Part shown: piece after piece, positions 33,857 to 42,212 of the stretch
Layout of the letters: the number at the start of each line of letters is the position of its first letter
Numbering within the stretch: the stretch's first letter is position 1
Source of the DNA: Actinomadura luteofluorescens
GTDB lineage: Bacteria; Actinomycetota; Actinomycetes; Streptosporangiales; Streptosporangiaceae
Direction: 5' to 3'
DNA length: 64,000 nt
Assembly (NCBI RefSeq): GCF_013409365.1
Contig: NZ_JACCBA010000001.1
Coordinates: 9,300,001-9,364,000 of the forward strand
Made by a program: the position numbers and the translations under genes
The notes under the pieces: model-generated
The model's input: only the letters and a program-made list of their open reading frames with translations
Database searches by the model: none
What the model was told of the DNA's origin: nothing

Positions 33857-35290
33857 TCAGGCCTCCGCGGGCGCCGCGCTCTCGGGCGCCGCCTCCTCGT
33901 CCGCCTCCGCCCGGCGCTTCTCGGCGCGGCCGAGCAGCAGCAGGGTAGTGATCATCGCGCCGACCGCGACCGCGGGGACGAGCCAGATCGAGTTGCCGCC
34001 GACGACCGGGTCCGCGGCCTTCAGCAGCCAGCCGATCGCGTACCAGTCGGGGTCGGCGAGCGTCGCCAGCTCGGGCGCGGTCCGCTCGTACAGTCCCCAC
34101 GTGACGGCCTGCCCGACGGCCAGGATCAGCCCGGTGACGACGCCGCCGAGGACGGCGCCGCGCCAGCCCGCCACGACGTTGCCGAACAGCGCCGCCGCGC
34201 CGCCCACGAAGAACAGCATGATCATGGGCGGGGCGAGGGTGAACCACCCGGCGCCGGCGAACACGCCGAGGCAGACCAGGAACACCAGGGTCGACGAGAC
34301 GAACCCGACCATGACGGCGGTCGGCGCGACGGGGAACACGGTGGGCGCGTCCAGCGCGGGGCGCGTGCCCGGGATGACGCGGTCGCTGAACCCCTTGAAC
34401 GCCGGGACGATCTCGCCGAGGAACATCCGGACGCCGAACAGCAGGATCGCGATGCCGCCCGCGAAGCGCAGGCCCACCAGGATCGCCCACACCCACGGCG
34501 ACAGCTTGTCGTCCATCTCGGCCGCGGCCTTGGTCACGACGCCGTGGTCGGCGAACGCGACCCCGACCAGCATGATCACGGTGATGATCAGCGCGGTGCT
34601 GACGTTGACGTCCTTGAAGAACGACAGCTGGCGCGGCAGCTTCAGCTTCTCGGTGTCGTGCTTGTCGCGGCTGCCGAGCGGGCGGGCCGCGTAGCCGGTG
34701 ATCAGGCAGGCCAGCGAGCTGGTGTGCGCGAACCCGAACCGGTCGTCCGGCATGACGCGCCGCATCAGCGGCCGCATCCACAGCGGCTGCAGCGTCCAGT
34801 ACGCGGCGACGAACCCGGCCCCGCAGAGCACGAGCGTGAGCTGGTCGGCGCCGGGCGCGATCGTCACCAGCGAGGCGACCGTGACCGTGCTGATCCAGAA
34901 CATCAGGTGGCCGGTCAGGTACAGGTACCGGGCCGCCGGGAACAGCCGCACGACCAGCACGTGCGCGAGGAACGCGACCGTGATCACCAGTGCGATCGTC
35001 CCGCCCTGGTCGGCGAGGAAGTCGGCGAGGGTGTTGTCGGCCTTCGGCGGCGTGGTCCCCATCGCGCTGGCGAGCACGGTCTGGAAGCTCGTCAGCCCGC
35101 CGGTGAAGACCTCGATGCCGATGAACAGGATGACCACGCCGATCGTGGCGCGCAGCGCCCCGGCGAAGACGTCCTCGAACCGCTTGCGCTGCAGGAGCAG
35201 GCCCGCCAGCGTGATGAGCCCGATGAGGATGGGCACCTGGCCGAACACGTTGTCGGCCAGGAAGGTGAGGATGTCCTTGATGACGTCCAT
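33857..35290 (-). CDS. PTS transporter subunit IIC, ascorbate family (UlaA-like)
   Basis: 477-aa membrane protein with about 11 hydrophobic segments. The N-terminus (DILTFLADNVFGQVPILIGL) and GTTPPKADNTLADFLADQGG are hallmarks of the UlaA/SgaT family, which imports L-ascorbate or related acidic sugars coupled to phosphorylation. The C-terminus is a charged Ala/Glu-rich tail. First gene of the PTS operon; the GntR/UTRA regulator gene lies 101 bp upstream on the same strand and may be cotranscribed. Substrate is uncertain because no ascorbate-degrading enzymes are present. Confidence 0.92.
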   Translation of the reverse strand: MDVIKDILTFLADNVFGQVPILIGLITLAGLLLQRKRFEDVFAGALRATIGVVILFIGIEVFTGGLTSFQTVLASAMGTTPPKADNTLADFLADQGGTIALVITVAFLAHVLVVRLFPAARYLYLTGHLMFWISTVTVASLVTIAPGADQLTLVLCGAGFVAAYWTLQPLWMRPLMRRVMPDDRFGFAHTSSLACLITGYAARPLGSRDKHDTEKLKLPRQLSFFKDVNVSTALIITVIMLVGVAFADHGVVTKAAAEMDDKLSPWVWAILVGLRFAGGIAILLFGVRMFLGEIVPAFKGFSDRVIPGTRPALDAPTVFPVAPTAVMVGFVSSTLVFLVCLGVFAGAGWFTLAPPMIMLFFVGGAAALFGNVVAGWRGAVLGGVVTGLILAVGQAVTWGLYERTAPELATLADPDWYAIGWLLKAADPVVGGNSIWLVPAVAVGAMITTLLLLGRAEKRRAEADEEAAPESAAPAEA

Positions 35291-35391
35291 GGTGAACTCG
35301 CCTCACATCTCGGGGGATGGGTGGTGCGCTGTCGCCCCCGTCAGCGCGGACGGACGATCGTGGGCCCGGGGCGCGGCGCCCGGGCGCGCGG

Positions 35392-36123
35392 TCAGTGGTT
35401 CGGTGGTCGCAGGTCCAGTTCCAGCCGGTACCGGTCGCCGCGGTAGAGGGACCGGACGTACTCCAGCGGCCGCCCGCCCGCGTCCCTGGTGATCCGCTCG
35501 AACAGGAACGCCGGCATGTGCACCGGGACGCCGAGCTCGGCGGCCTCCTCGGCGGTGGTGACGGTCGGCTCGATGGTCTCGGTGCCCGAGGCGATCTCGA
35601 CGCCGTTGCCCCGGAGCAGGTCGTAGAACGACCGCCCTTCCAGGTCGCTCCGCCGCAGGCCCGGCAGCAGCGCCCGCGGAAGGTAGAGGGTCTCGATGGC
35701 CATGGGCGCCTCGTCGGCCATCCGGAGCCGCCGAATGGTAAATACCTCTTCGACGGGCGACAGGGCGAGCCGGCGGCCGATCCGCGCCCCCGCGGTCTCG
35801 GTGCGGAACGACAGGACCCTGCCGCCCGGCTTCATCCCGCGCCTGATCATGTCCTCGGTGAAGGAGGTCATGGTCAGCGACACGGCGATCCGGGGTTGCG
35901 CCACGTAGGTCCCGCTGCCGTGCCGCCGGTCGAGCAGGCCGTCGGCCACGAGCCCGTCGATGGCCTGGCGCAGAGTCGGCCGGGAGACGCCCAGCTCCTC
36001 GGCCAGCCGGCGTTCGGACGGCAGCGCGTCCCCGACGTCCAGGCCGTCCAGCATCGCGAGCAGCTCGCGGCGCACCGCCTGCCGTTTCGTGCTCGCGGCC
36101 CGGGCCTCACCGGCGGATGGCAC
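35392..36123 (-). CDS. GntR-family (HutC/UTRA) transcriptional regulator
   Basis: 243-aa regulator: N-terminal winged helix ([20 protein letters not shown], then RHGSGTYVA) and C-terminal UTRA effector domain (from residue 95; [17 protein letters not shown] and [11 protein letters not shown]), the layout of DasR/NagR-type sensors of phosphosugars. GTG 36123 is chosen because AAAGGAGGTGA ends 8 nt upstream; a GTG at 36132 would lie inside that ribosome site. It heads the PTS operon and is divergent from a secreted-protein gene; a 16-bp DasR-like operator lies between them. Confidence 0.92.
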   Translation of the reverse strand: MPSAGEARAASTKRQAVRRELLAMLDGLDVGDALPSERRLAEELGVSRPTLRQAIDGLVADGLLDRRHGSGTYVAQPRIAVSLTMTSFTEDMIRRGMKPGGRVLSFRTETAGARIGRRLALSPVEEVFTIRRLRMADEAPMAIETLYLPRALLPGLRRSDLEGRSFYDLLRGNGVEIASGTETIEPTVTTAEEAAELGVPVHMPAFLFERITRDAGGRPLEYVRSLYRGDRYRLELDLRPPNH

Positions 36124-36182
36124 GCCTGTCACCTCCTTTGACGCGATTCCTGTCGTCGCACACGGTATGTCCCATTATGGCG

Positions 36183-36198
36183 ACTGGTCAATACCACT
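36183..36198. promoter_or_regulatory. HutC/DasR-type operator in the gntR - secreted protein divergent promoter
   Basis: ACTGGTCAATACCACT matches 14 of 16 positions of the Streptomyces dre consensus ACTGGTCTAGACCACT, with dyad TGGT...ACCA. It is 60 nt upstream of the regulator start and 121 nt upstream of the divergent secreted-protein start, so it may control both. The binder may be the adjacent GntR protein or a DasR orthologue elsewhere. Confidence 0.8.
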
Positions 36199-36319
36199 TT
36201 GGCGATGTTTGCCGTGGTCATGGCCGGAGGGCCCGAACTACCGTCTCGGAAGATCGGCAGACGGTGCCGATCCCGACCGTGTCAACGCCGCGCTCGCCGC
36301 GGCGGAGGAAGGCGGCCAG

Positions 36320-37651
36320 ATGAGGAAGCTCGTGCGCGGCGCCGTGGCGCTCGCCCTGCCGATGCTCATGCCGGCGGCGCTCAGCGCGGCGCCGGCCCAG
36401 GCGGAGACGGGCCGGCCGGGAGCCCGGGACGGCTGGAGGCTGGTCGCCTCCGAGCCGTTCGACCGGCACATCGACGACGCGAAGGCTCCCTGGAAGCCGG
36501 ACGGAGATGGTCCGTCCAGTCCCTACAACGTCGACGTCTACGACAACGACGGCGCCTACTTCGACACCATGGGCGGCCCGGCGTTCCGGCAGCAGCTCGC
36601 GAAGATGAAGACCTACCGCAAGTCGTTCGCGTTCGGGCAGCGCGGCTGGCTCACCGCCGAGCTGGCCGCCCGCGACGCCGACGGCGACGGCCGGCCGGAC
36701 GCGCCGCCCACGCTCACCTCCCGCAAGGGCGTGGCCCGGCTGGACGAGCCCGGCCACCAGGCGGGCGTCGTCATCCGCTCGACCCGCGACCTGCCCGCCG
36801 AGTACCGGGTGGAGATGACGCTGCGCGGCCTGGACTTCGGCGGCCAGAGGAACGGGTCGTGGGACTACCCGGACGGCCGGATCAACGGCTACTCGCCGGA
36901 GGGCTGCAAGACCAACTTCCCCTGGGCCTCGGGCGGCGACTACACCCGGCCCGAGTGCGAGTGGGCCGACGTCCGGACCGACTCCAACGGCTTCTACTAC
37001 ATGTCGATCATGGACTACCGGCAGGTCGCGCCGCACAACAACGTCTTCGTCCACGGCCATCGCAAGGTCGCCATGGACGGCTACAACCGGTACAAGTACA
37101 CCGGCAAGGGCCTGCTGTACTGCAACCCGGCGACCGGGCAGTACGAGCCGTACTCCGCCGGGACCGGCAACGGCGTCAACGCGATCTTCATGACCGACGA
37201 CCGCCGCTACCCGACGATGCCCGGCACCGAGTACCTGATGGAGAGCGAGTGCGGGCTGCGCAAGGGCGGCGCCATCGTCTCGACCGTCGACCTCAAGCCC
37301 GAGCTGCTGCCGAAGGAGCCGTACACGTTCGCGGTGGAGCGGCGCGGCGGCGCCTACACGATGGAGATGTCCGGGGTCTTCGCGCACGTGGGCAAGGCGA
37401 CCCTCCGCTACACGCGCTCGTTCGTCCAGGACGGCGAGCCGATCTGGCACTACAACCAGAAGCCCGGCGAGTACGACGGCCGGTTCAACGCGGACTGGAC
37501 CTGGACGGGCCCGGGCGGCACCCTCGTCGACCGCGACACCTGGCCCGCCGGATCCGCCTACCCGGACAGGTTCATGATCGGTGACCCGCACATGAACTTC
37601 TACGAGGGATCGGCGCAGGTGGACGACATCCGCCTGTACGTTCCGCGCTAG
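36320..37651 (+). CDS. Secreted protein of unknown function
   Basis: 443 aa. ATG 36320 is preceded by GGAGGAAGG and starts a classic signal peptide (MRKLVRGAVALALPMLM, then cleavage after APAQA near residue 29); the frame stays open upstream but homology-free. The mature part is rich in Trp, Tyr and Gly (NGSWDYPDGRINGYSPEGCK, FYYMSIMDYRQ, GSAQVDDIRLYVP at the end) and looks beta-rich, like a concanavalin/LamG-type carbohydrate-binding or glycan-degrading fold, with four cysteines that could form two disulfides. I do not recognise the family. It is divergent from the PTS regulator and shares its operator region, so it may release the PTS sugar outside the cell (inference). Confidence 0.8.
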   Translation: MRKLVRGAVALALPMLMPAALSAAPAQAETGRPGARDGWRLVASEPFDRHIDDAKAPWKPDGDGPSSPYNVDVYDNDGAYFDTMGGPAFRQQLAKMKTYRKSFAFGQRGWLTAELAARDADGDGRPDAPPTLTSRKGVARLDEPGHQAGVVIRSTRDLPAEYRVEMTLRGLDFGGQRNGSWDYPDGRINGYSPEGCKTNFPWASGGDYTRPECEWADVRTDSNGFYYMSIMDYRQVAPHNNVFVHGHRKVAMDGYNRYKYTGKGLLYCNPATGQYEPYSAGTGNGVNAIFMTDDRRYPTMPGTEYLMESECGLRKGGAIVSTVDLKPELLPKEPYTFAVERRGGAYTMEMSGVFAHVGKATLRYTRSFVQDGEPIWHYNQKPGEYDGRFNADWTWTGPGGTLVDRDTWPAGSAYPDRFMIGDPHMNFYEGSAQVDDIRLYVPR

Positions 37652-37670
37652 CGGACCGGACGCCGCCGGG

Positions 37671-38612
37671 TCAGGCGGTCGCCGCGCCGGCGCGGTACTC
37701 CTGCGGGCTGACGCCCCGCTCGCGCTTGAAGGCCGTGCTCAGCGCGAAGGCGTTGCCGTAGCCGACCCTGCGGGCCACGGCCTCCAGCGTCGCGTCCGTC
37801 TCGCGCAGCAGGTCGGCGGCCTGCGCGAGGCGGACGCCGGTGAGGTAGGCCATGGGCGGCTCGCCGACCAGCTTGGCGAACCGCTGCGCGAGCGCCGCGC
37901 GCGACACCCCGACCCCGGCGGCCAGGTCCGCGACCGTCCAGGGGTGCGCCAGGTCGTCGTGCAGGAGCCGCAGCGCGGGGCCGACGACCGGGTCGCCGTG
38001 GGCGCGGTACCAGCCGGGCGCGGCGGCGTCCGGGCGGGAGAACCAGGCGCGCAGCGTCGCGATCAGCAGCAGGTCGAGCAGCCGGTCGAGGACGACGTCC
38101 TGGCCGGGCTCGTCCTTGCCGATCTCCTCCTGGAGGACGGCGACGAGCGGCGACCGCCAGGTGTCGCCGCGGACGACCGCCATCGGGGGCAGCGCGGCCA
38201 GCAGCCGCTGCGTGACGGCGCCGCGCATCTGGTAGGTGCCGATCAGCATGACGGCCGGCCCGTCCGGGTCGTTGCCCCAGGCGCGGACGCCGAGGTCCAT
38301 GGCCTCCGTCAGGCTCGTGCCGTCCGGGGTGGTGCAGCGCTGGCCCGGATGGATGACGATCTGCGGCGGGGTCGCGGGGTCGTCGCTGACCGTGTAGGGC
38401 TCGGGCCCGCGGAAGACGACCATGTCGCCGGGGCCGACACGACGCGGCTCGCCCTCGTCAGGGACCAGCCAGGCCTCGTCCCTGACCATGGAGAGCAGGG
38501 TCAGCGGCGCCTCGTCCTGGATCCGGAGCGACCAGGGCGGCGCGAGGGTCGAGCGCAGCATGAACGCTCCCCGTGCGCGCGGACCGTCGAGGAGTTCGGC
38601 CAGGGCGTCCAT
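37671..38612 (-). CDS. AraC-family transcriptional regulator (cupin + AraC HTH)
   Basis: 313 aa. N-terminal AraC_binding-type cupin (DEAPLTLLSMVRDEAWLVPD, GDMVVFRGPEPYTV) and C-terminal double helix-turn-helix (WTVADLAAGVGVSRAALAQR; second HTH ATLEAVARRVGYGNAFALST, then FKRERGVSPQEYR). ATG 38612 is chosen as the first codon of the homologous region. It is divergent from the NAD(P)H-binding/DUF1772 pair with an 81-bp gap; this pairing with an AraC-cupin gene is common and suggests it controls them. Confidence 0.92.
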   Translation of the reverse strand: MDALAELLDGPRARGAFMLRSTLAPPWSLRIQDEAPLTLLSMVRDEAWLVPDEGEPRRVGPGDMVVFRGPEPYTVSDDPATPPQIVIHPGQRCTTPDGTSLTEAMDLGVRAWGNDPDGPAVMLIGTYQMRGAVTQRLLAALPPMAVVRGDTWRSPLVAVLQEEIGKDEPGQDVVLDRLLDLLLIATLRAWFSRPDAAAPGWYRAHGDPVVGPALRLLHDDLAHPWTVADLAAGVGVSRAALAQRFAKLVGEPPMAYLTGVRLAQAADLLRETDATLEAVARRVGYGNAFALSTAFKRERGVSPQEYRAGAATA

Positions 38613-38693
38613 GGGGCCAGCGTAGACGCTCGCGTATGCGGGCGAGCTTCTCAACGATGGTGGCCGAAACCGCCCGGCTGTTGACTCAAGGGC

Positions 38694-39542
38694 ATGACGA
38701 ACAGCGCGAACGACACCATCGAAAGCGGCCTCACCCTCGTCCTCGGCGGGACCGGCAAGACCGGCCGCCGCGTCGTCGAGCGGCTGGAGGCCATGGACGT
38801 CCCGGTCCGGATGGGCTCGCGGGCGGCCTCGCCGCCCTTCGACTGGGAGGACGAGTCCACCTGGGCGCCCGTTCTGCGGAACGTCGAGAACGTCTACCTC
38901 TCCTACTACCCGGACCTGGCCGTGCCAGGCGCCCCCGACGCGATCCGCGCGTTCACGGGCGCGGCGGCGGACGCGGGCGTGCGCCGCGTGGTCCTGCTGT
39001 CGGGGCGAGGCGAGCCCGAGGCGCGGGACTGCGAGCTGATCGTCGAGGCGTCGGGCCTGGCCTGGACGGTCGTGCGGGCGAGCTGGTTCGCGCAGAACTT
39101 CAGCGAGGACTACCTGCTCGACCCCGTGCGGGCCGGCGAGATCGTCCTCCCGGCGGGCGAGGTGCCCGAGCCGTTCGTGGACGCCGACGACATCGCCGAC
39201 GTGGCGGTCGAGGCGCTCACCCGGGACGGGCACGCCGGCGAGGTGTACGAGGTGACCGGCCCGAGGGCGCTCACGTTCGCCGAGGCGGTCGCCGAGATCG
39301 GCCGCGCCGCCGGACGCGAGATCGCCTTCGTGCCCGTCGGCGCGGACGAGCACGCGGCGGCCCTCCGGGAGCACGGCGTGCCCGAGGACGTCATCGCCCT
39401 GCTGACCTACCTGTTCACGACCGTGCTCGACGGCCGCAACGCGCGGCCCGCCGACGGCGTCGAGCGGGCCCTCGGCCGCCCGCCGCGCGACTTCTCCGAG
39501 TACGCGCGCGACGCCGCCGCAAGCGGCATCTGGAACCCCTGA
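38694..39542 (+). CDS. NAD(P)H-binding (NmrA-like atypical SDR) protein
   Basis: 282-aa atypical short-chain dehydrogenase. Dinucleotide motif LVLGGTGKTGRRVVERL near residue 15; no Tyr-x3-Lys catalytic pair is seen, as expected for NmrA-like redox sensors or quinone/nucleotide-binding proteins. WTVVRASWFAQNFSEDYLL and PFVDADDIADVAVEAL are family signatures. 18 bp upstream of the DUF1772 gene, probably one transcript controlled by the divergent AraC gene. Confidence 0.9.
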   Translation: MTNSANDTIESGLTLVLGGTGKTGRRVVERLEAMDVPVRMGSRAASPPFDWEDESTWAPVLRNVENVYLSYYPDLAVPGAPDAIRAFTGAAADAGVRRVVLLSGRGEPEARDCELIVEASGLAWTVVRASWFAQNFSEDYLLDPVRAGEIVLPAGEVPEPFVDADDIADVAVEALTRDGHAGEVYEVTGPRALTFAEAVAEIGRAAGREIAFVPVGADEHAAALREHGVPEDVIALLTYLFTTVLDGRNARPADGVERALGRPPRDFSEYARDAAASGIWNP

Positions 39543-39560
39543 CCCTGAGGACCGGACATC

Positions 39561-40064
39561 ATGAAATTCTCTCTCGCGGGCGTCTCGGCGACCCTCTCCC
39601 TCATCATGGCGGCCGGGATGGCCGGGACGTTCTTCGGGTTCTCCACCGGCGTGATGCCCGGGCTGAACGCGGCGCGGCCCGCGTCGGCGATCGACGCCAT
39701 GCAGGGCATCAACCAGCGGATCCAGAACCCGCTCTTCGTCGCGATGTTCCTCCTGGTCCCCGTGCTGGCGGCGGCCGCGGGGGTGCTGCTGCTCACCATG
39801 GACCAGAAGTCGGCGGCCCTGCTCTTCTTCGCCGCGGCCGGCCTGTACTTCGTGGGCGCGCTCCTCCCGAGCTTCGCGGTGAACATCCCGATGAACAACG
39901 ACCTGGACGGCGTCACGATCCCGAAGGACGTGACCGAGGCGGCGCGGATCTGGTCGGACTACTCCGGCCGCTGGACGGCCTGGAACACCGTCCGGGCGGT
40001 GTTCAGCTGGGCCAGCCTCCTCACCATGAGCCTGGCCGTCTACGTCTGGGGCAAGAACAACTGA
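39561..40064 (+). CDS. DUF1772 (anthrone oxygenase-like) membrane protein
   Basis: 167-aa protein with four hydrophobic helices (residues 5-30, 60-80, 85-108, 140-160) and the family motifs AGTFFGFSTGVMPGL and NIPMNND. DUF1772 includes anthrone oxygenases of aromatic polyketide pathways, but most bacterial members are uncharacterised. Cotranscribed with the NmrA-like gene; a strong hairpin follows 31 nt after the stop. Confidence 0.9.
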   Translation: MKFSLAGVSATLSLIMAAGMAGTFFGFSTGVMPGLNAARPASAIDAMQGINQRIQNPLFVAMFLLVPVLAAAAGVLLLTMDQKSAALLFFAAAGLYFVGALLPSFAVNIPMNNDLDGVTIPKDVTEAARIWSDYSGRWTAWNTVRAVFSWASLLTMSLAVYVWGKNN

Positions 40065-40095
40065 GCCTCTCCGCCGACGAGGTCCTCGGCCCGCG

Positions 40096-40136
40096 CCGCG
40101 CCCCCACCCCGCATGGAAGTGAGGGTGGGGGCGCGG
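40096..40136 (+). terminator. Terminator after the DUF1772 gene
   Basis: A perfect 14-bp stem: CCGCGCCCCCACCC at 40096-40109 and its complement at 40123-40136, with a 13-nt loop. It separates the DUF1772 transcript from the metallophosphoesterase gene 52 nt downstream. Confidence 0.8.
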
Positions 40137-40187
40137 ATGCCTGCGGCGGCGCGGCCCGCGCGGGGGTCCGGGGCTTACGATCGCTGG

Positions 40188-41024
40188 ATGGGCGGCGTCT
40201 ACGCGATCAGCGACCTGCACGTGGGGTTTCCGGAGAACCGCGCCTTCGTCGAGGGCCTGCGGCCCTCGTCCGGGGACGACTGGCTGATCGTCGCGGGCGA
40301 CGTCGCCGAGCGCTTCGCGGAGGTCGAGTGGACGCTGGGCACGCTCGCCGAACGCTTCGCCACGGTGCTGTGGGTGCCCGGCAACCACGAGTTGTGGACC
40401 GTCAAGGGCGACCCCGTGCAGTTGCGCGGTGAGGCGCGCTACCGCCGGCTCGTCGAGATGTGCCGCGGCCTGGGCGTGCTGACCCCCGAGGACCCGTATC
40501 CCGTCTGGGACGGCCCGGACGGCGCCGTCACGGTGGCGCCGCTGTTCATCCTGTACGACTACACGTTCCGGCCGGACGGGACGTCCAGCAAGGAAGAGGC
40601 CCTCAACGCGGCACACGAGGCCGGCGTCGTGTGCACCGACGAGGTCTACCTGCACCCGGACCCGTATCCCGGACGGGACGCCTGGTGCGACGCCAGGATC
40701 GCCTATACCGAGCGGCGGCTGTCCGCTCTGGAACCGGGGACGCGGACCGTGCTCGTCAACCACTGGCCGCTCGTCCGCGAACCCACCCGCGTCCTCTGGT
40801 ACCCCGAGTTCGCCCAGTGGTGCGGCACCGAGCGCACCGCCGACTGGCACACCCGGTTCGGGGCGGTGTCCGTCGTGTACGGGCACCTGCACATTCCCCG
40901 GACGATCTGGACCGGCGGCGTCCCCCACATCGAGGTGTCGGTCGGCTATCCGCGCGAGTGGCGCCGGCGAGCCGACGCGCCGCGCGGCCCCCGCCGCGTC
41001 CTGCCCGTCCCCGAGACGGACTGA
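40188..41024 (+). CDS. Metallophosphoesterase (calcineurin-like)
   Basis: 278-aa calcineurin-like phosphoesterase. All metal-site blocks are visible in order: DLHVG (near residue 9), GDVAE, GNHELW, NHWPL and YGHLH. ATG 40188 begins MGGVYAISDLHVG; the frame is open earlier (40113) but the extension overlaps the upstream terminator. Substrate is unknown; actinomycete homologues of this size often accompany phosphopantetheinyl transferase genes, which is not the case here. Confidence 0.9.
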   Translation: MGGVYAISDLHVGFPENRAFVEGLRPSSGDDWLIVAGDVAERFAEVEWTLGTLAERFATVLWVPGNHELWTVKGDPVQLRGEARYRRLVEMCRGLGVLTPEDPYPVWDGPDGAVTVAPLFILYDYTFRPDGTSSKEEALNAAHEAGVVCTDEVYLHPDPYPGRDAWCDARIAYTERRLSALEPGTRTVLVNHWPLVREPTRVLWYPEFAQWCGTERTADWHTRFGAVSVVYGHLHIPRTIWTGGVPHIEVSVGYPREWRRRADAPRGPRRVLPVPETD

Positions 41025-41040
41025 CCCGGCGCTAGGGGCT

Positions 41041-41195
41041 GTCTCGAAGTGGTCTCGCCCACGCTCGCGAATGCGTGACCTGGCCGGTGGAGCGAGGCCG
41101 GAGGCGAGCGGAGCCGGGCAGATCGCGAAGCGATGCCGCGTTCGCCCAGGCCCGGTCACGTAGCGAGCCGCCAGGCGAGCGAAGTGGGCCGGGAC
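41041..41195. repeat. Dispersed structured noncoding repeat, copy B
   Basis: 155 nt matching 29801-29955 with six substitutions (about 96% identity), same orientation. It fills most of the gap between the metallophosphoesterase stop and the convergent TetR gene stop. The internal arm that reads GCGAACGCG in copy A is GCGAATGCG here, which keeps a G-U pair with CGCGTTCGC. The duplicated tail of copy A is absent. Confidence 0.8.
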
Positions 41196-41208
41196 GTTGA
41201 AACTCGGC

Positions 41209-41790
41209 CTAGCGGACCGCGCCGGGCGCCACCCCGGCGGCGGCGAGCGCCAGCAGCCGGGCGGCGGCGTCCGGGTCCCGCTCGGCGACCGTCGCGATCG
41301 CGCCCGCGAGGCGCAGCACGTCGCCGAACGCCGCGCCGGCGGGCGCGTCCCCGGCGCGCTGCGCGCGGGCGAGCAGCGCCTCGCCCGCCTCGGACATCGC
41401 CGCGCGGGAGCCGGACGGGTCGAGGCGGGGGTCGCGCAGCGACACCATCGCCGAGGCCGCCATGCCCGGGAACGCGGTGATCTCCGAGACGAACGTCCGC
41501 AGCCAGGCCAGCAGGGCCTCGCCGGGGGACGGGGAGTCCAGCAGCTCGCGGGCGGACGCGGCCAGCCCGGCGTAGATGTCGGCGAGCAGGGCCTCCAGGA
41601 GGTCCTGGCGGGTGGGGAAGTGGCGGTAGAGGGTGCCGATGCCGACGCCCGCGAGCCGCGCGACGCCCTCCAGCGAGGCGCCCGCCCCCTGGCTCTGGAA
41701 GGTCTCCCGCGCCGCGGCGAGCAGCCGCGCGCGGTTGCGCCGCACGTCGGCCCGCACCGGGCGCGCCTTCGGCGTGTCGTCGCTGGTCAC
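41209..41790 (-). CDS. TetR-family transcriptional regulator
   Basis: 193 aa. N-terminal TetR helix-turn-helix (residues 18-62: NRARLLAAARETFQSQGAGA, GVARLAGVGIGTLYRHFPTR), then an all-helical ligand-binding domain (SetR/TetR_C-like, FPGMAASAMVSL). GTG 41790. No obvious divergent partner: the upstream side is occupied by an IS110 element and the end of thiC, so its regulatory target is not evident. Confidence 0.9.
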   Translation of the reverse strand: MTSDDTPKARPVRADVRRNRARLLAAARETFQSQGAGASLEGVARLAGVGIGTLYRHFPTRQDLLEALLADIYAGLAASARELLDSPSPGEALLAWLRTFVSEITAFPGMAASAMVSLRDPRLDPSGSRAAMSEAGEALLARAQRAGDAPAGAAFGDVLRLAGAIATVAERDPDAAARLLALAAAGVAPGAVR

Positions 41791-41921
41791 CAGGGTCGTC
41801 GATCCTTCCCGGGGGTGGAACGGGCCTGCGGCGATCGGGAGGATCCGCGGCTTTTGGAACGGTCCCTCAATCCTATCCGCGCCGGTGCCGCGTCCCGCGC
41901 CCGGATGCGCCCCGACGGAAC

Positions 41922-41950
41922 GGGCCCGCCGCGCGATGCGCGGCGGGCCC
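41922..41950 (-). terminator. Probable original thiC terminator, now separated from thiC by an IS
   Basis: 13-bp perfect stem GGGCCCGCCGCGC (41922-41934) and its complement (41938-41950) with a 3-nt loop. On the minus strand it lies about 30 nt after the TGA at 41982-41984, which, by joining the two IS flanks, is the original thiC stop. The 41791-41990 stretch holds no gene otherwise. Confidence 0.7.
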
Positions 41951-42000
41951 TGGGGCGGATCCGGGGCGATCCGGCCCGCGGTCAGGCGTCCCTACCGTTG

Positions 42001-42180
42001 AGACATCCGAGCTCATAGGGTTCGGATGCCCCGGAAGGGGCGGGTGTGGCTTTCAGGTGTCTGCTGTTGTTATGGCTCCCGCCGACTCGCCGCCCGCCCC
42101 TTCGTGACGGACTCGACCTCTGATTAAGAGCTGCGAACCGATCGCTGAGTAGGGACCTGGTGGCGAGCTCGTCTGTGGGC
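42001..42180 (+). ncRNA. IS110 bridge RNA (target-binding and donor-binding loops)
   Basis: The left noncoding end can fold as a 5' hairpin (CATCCGA 42004-42010 with TCGGATG 42022-42028), a first loop closed by GGGGCGGG (42037-42044) and CCCGCCCC (42093-42100), and a second closed by 42106-42115 with 42164-42173 (9 of 10 pairs). The first loop holds TCAGGTGTC (42053-42061), matching left target TCAGGCGTC with one wobble, and CCCGCCGAC (42078-42086), the exact complement of right target 43415-43423. The second holds GATTAAGAG (42122-42130), identical to the right element end 43407-43415, and GTAGGGAC (42149-42156), the complement of the left end 41988-41995. This is the four-guide design established for IS621. 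RNA ends are approximate. Confidence 0.88.
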
Positions 42181-42212
42181 TGAACACAGAACCTGCTGGT
42201 GAGAGGCTTGAG

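Noticed and set aside
41029..41214. CGCTAGG / CCTAGCG as terminal inverted repeats of the copy B repeat
   Set aside because: The right arm lies in the TetR stop codon region and copy A lacks matching ends, so it is likely coincidental.
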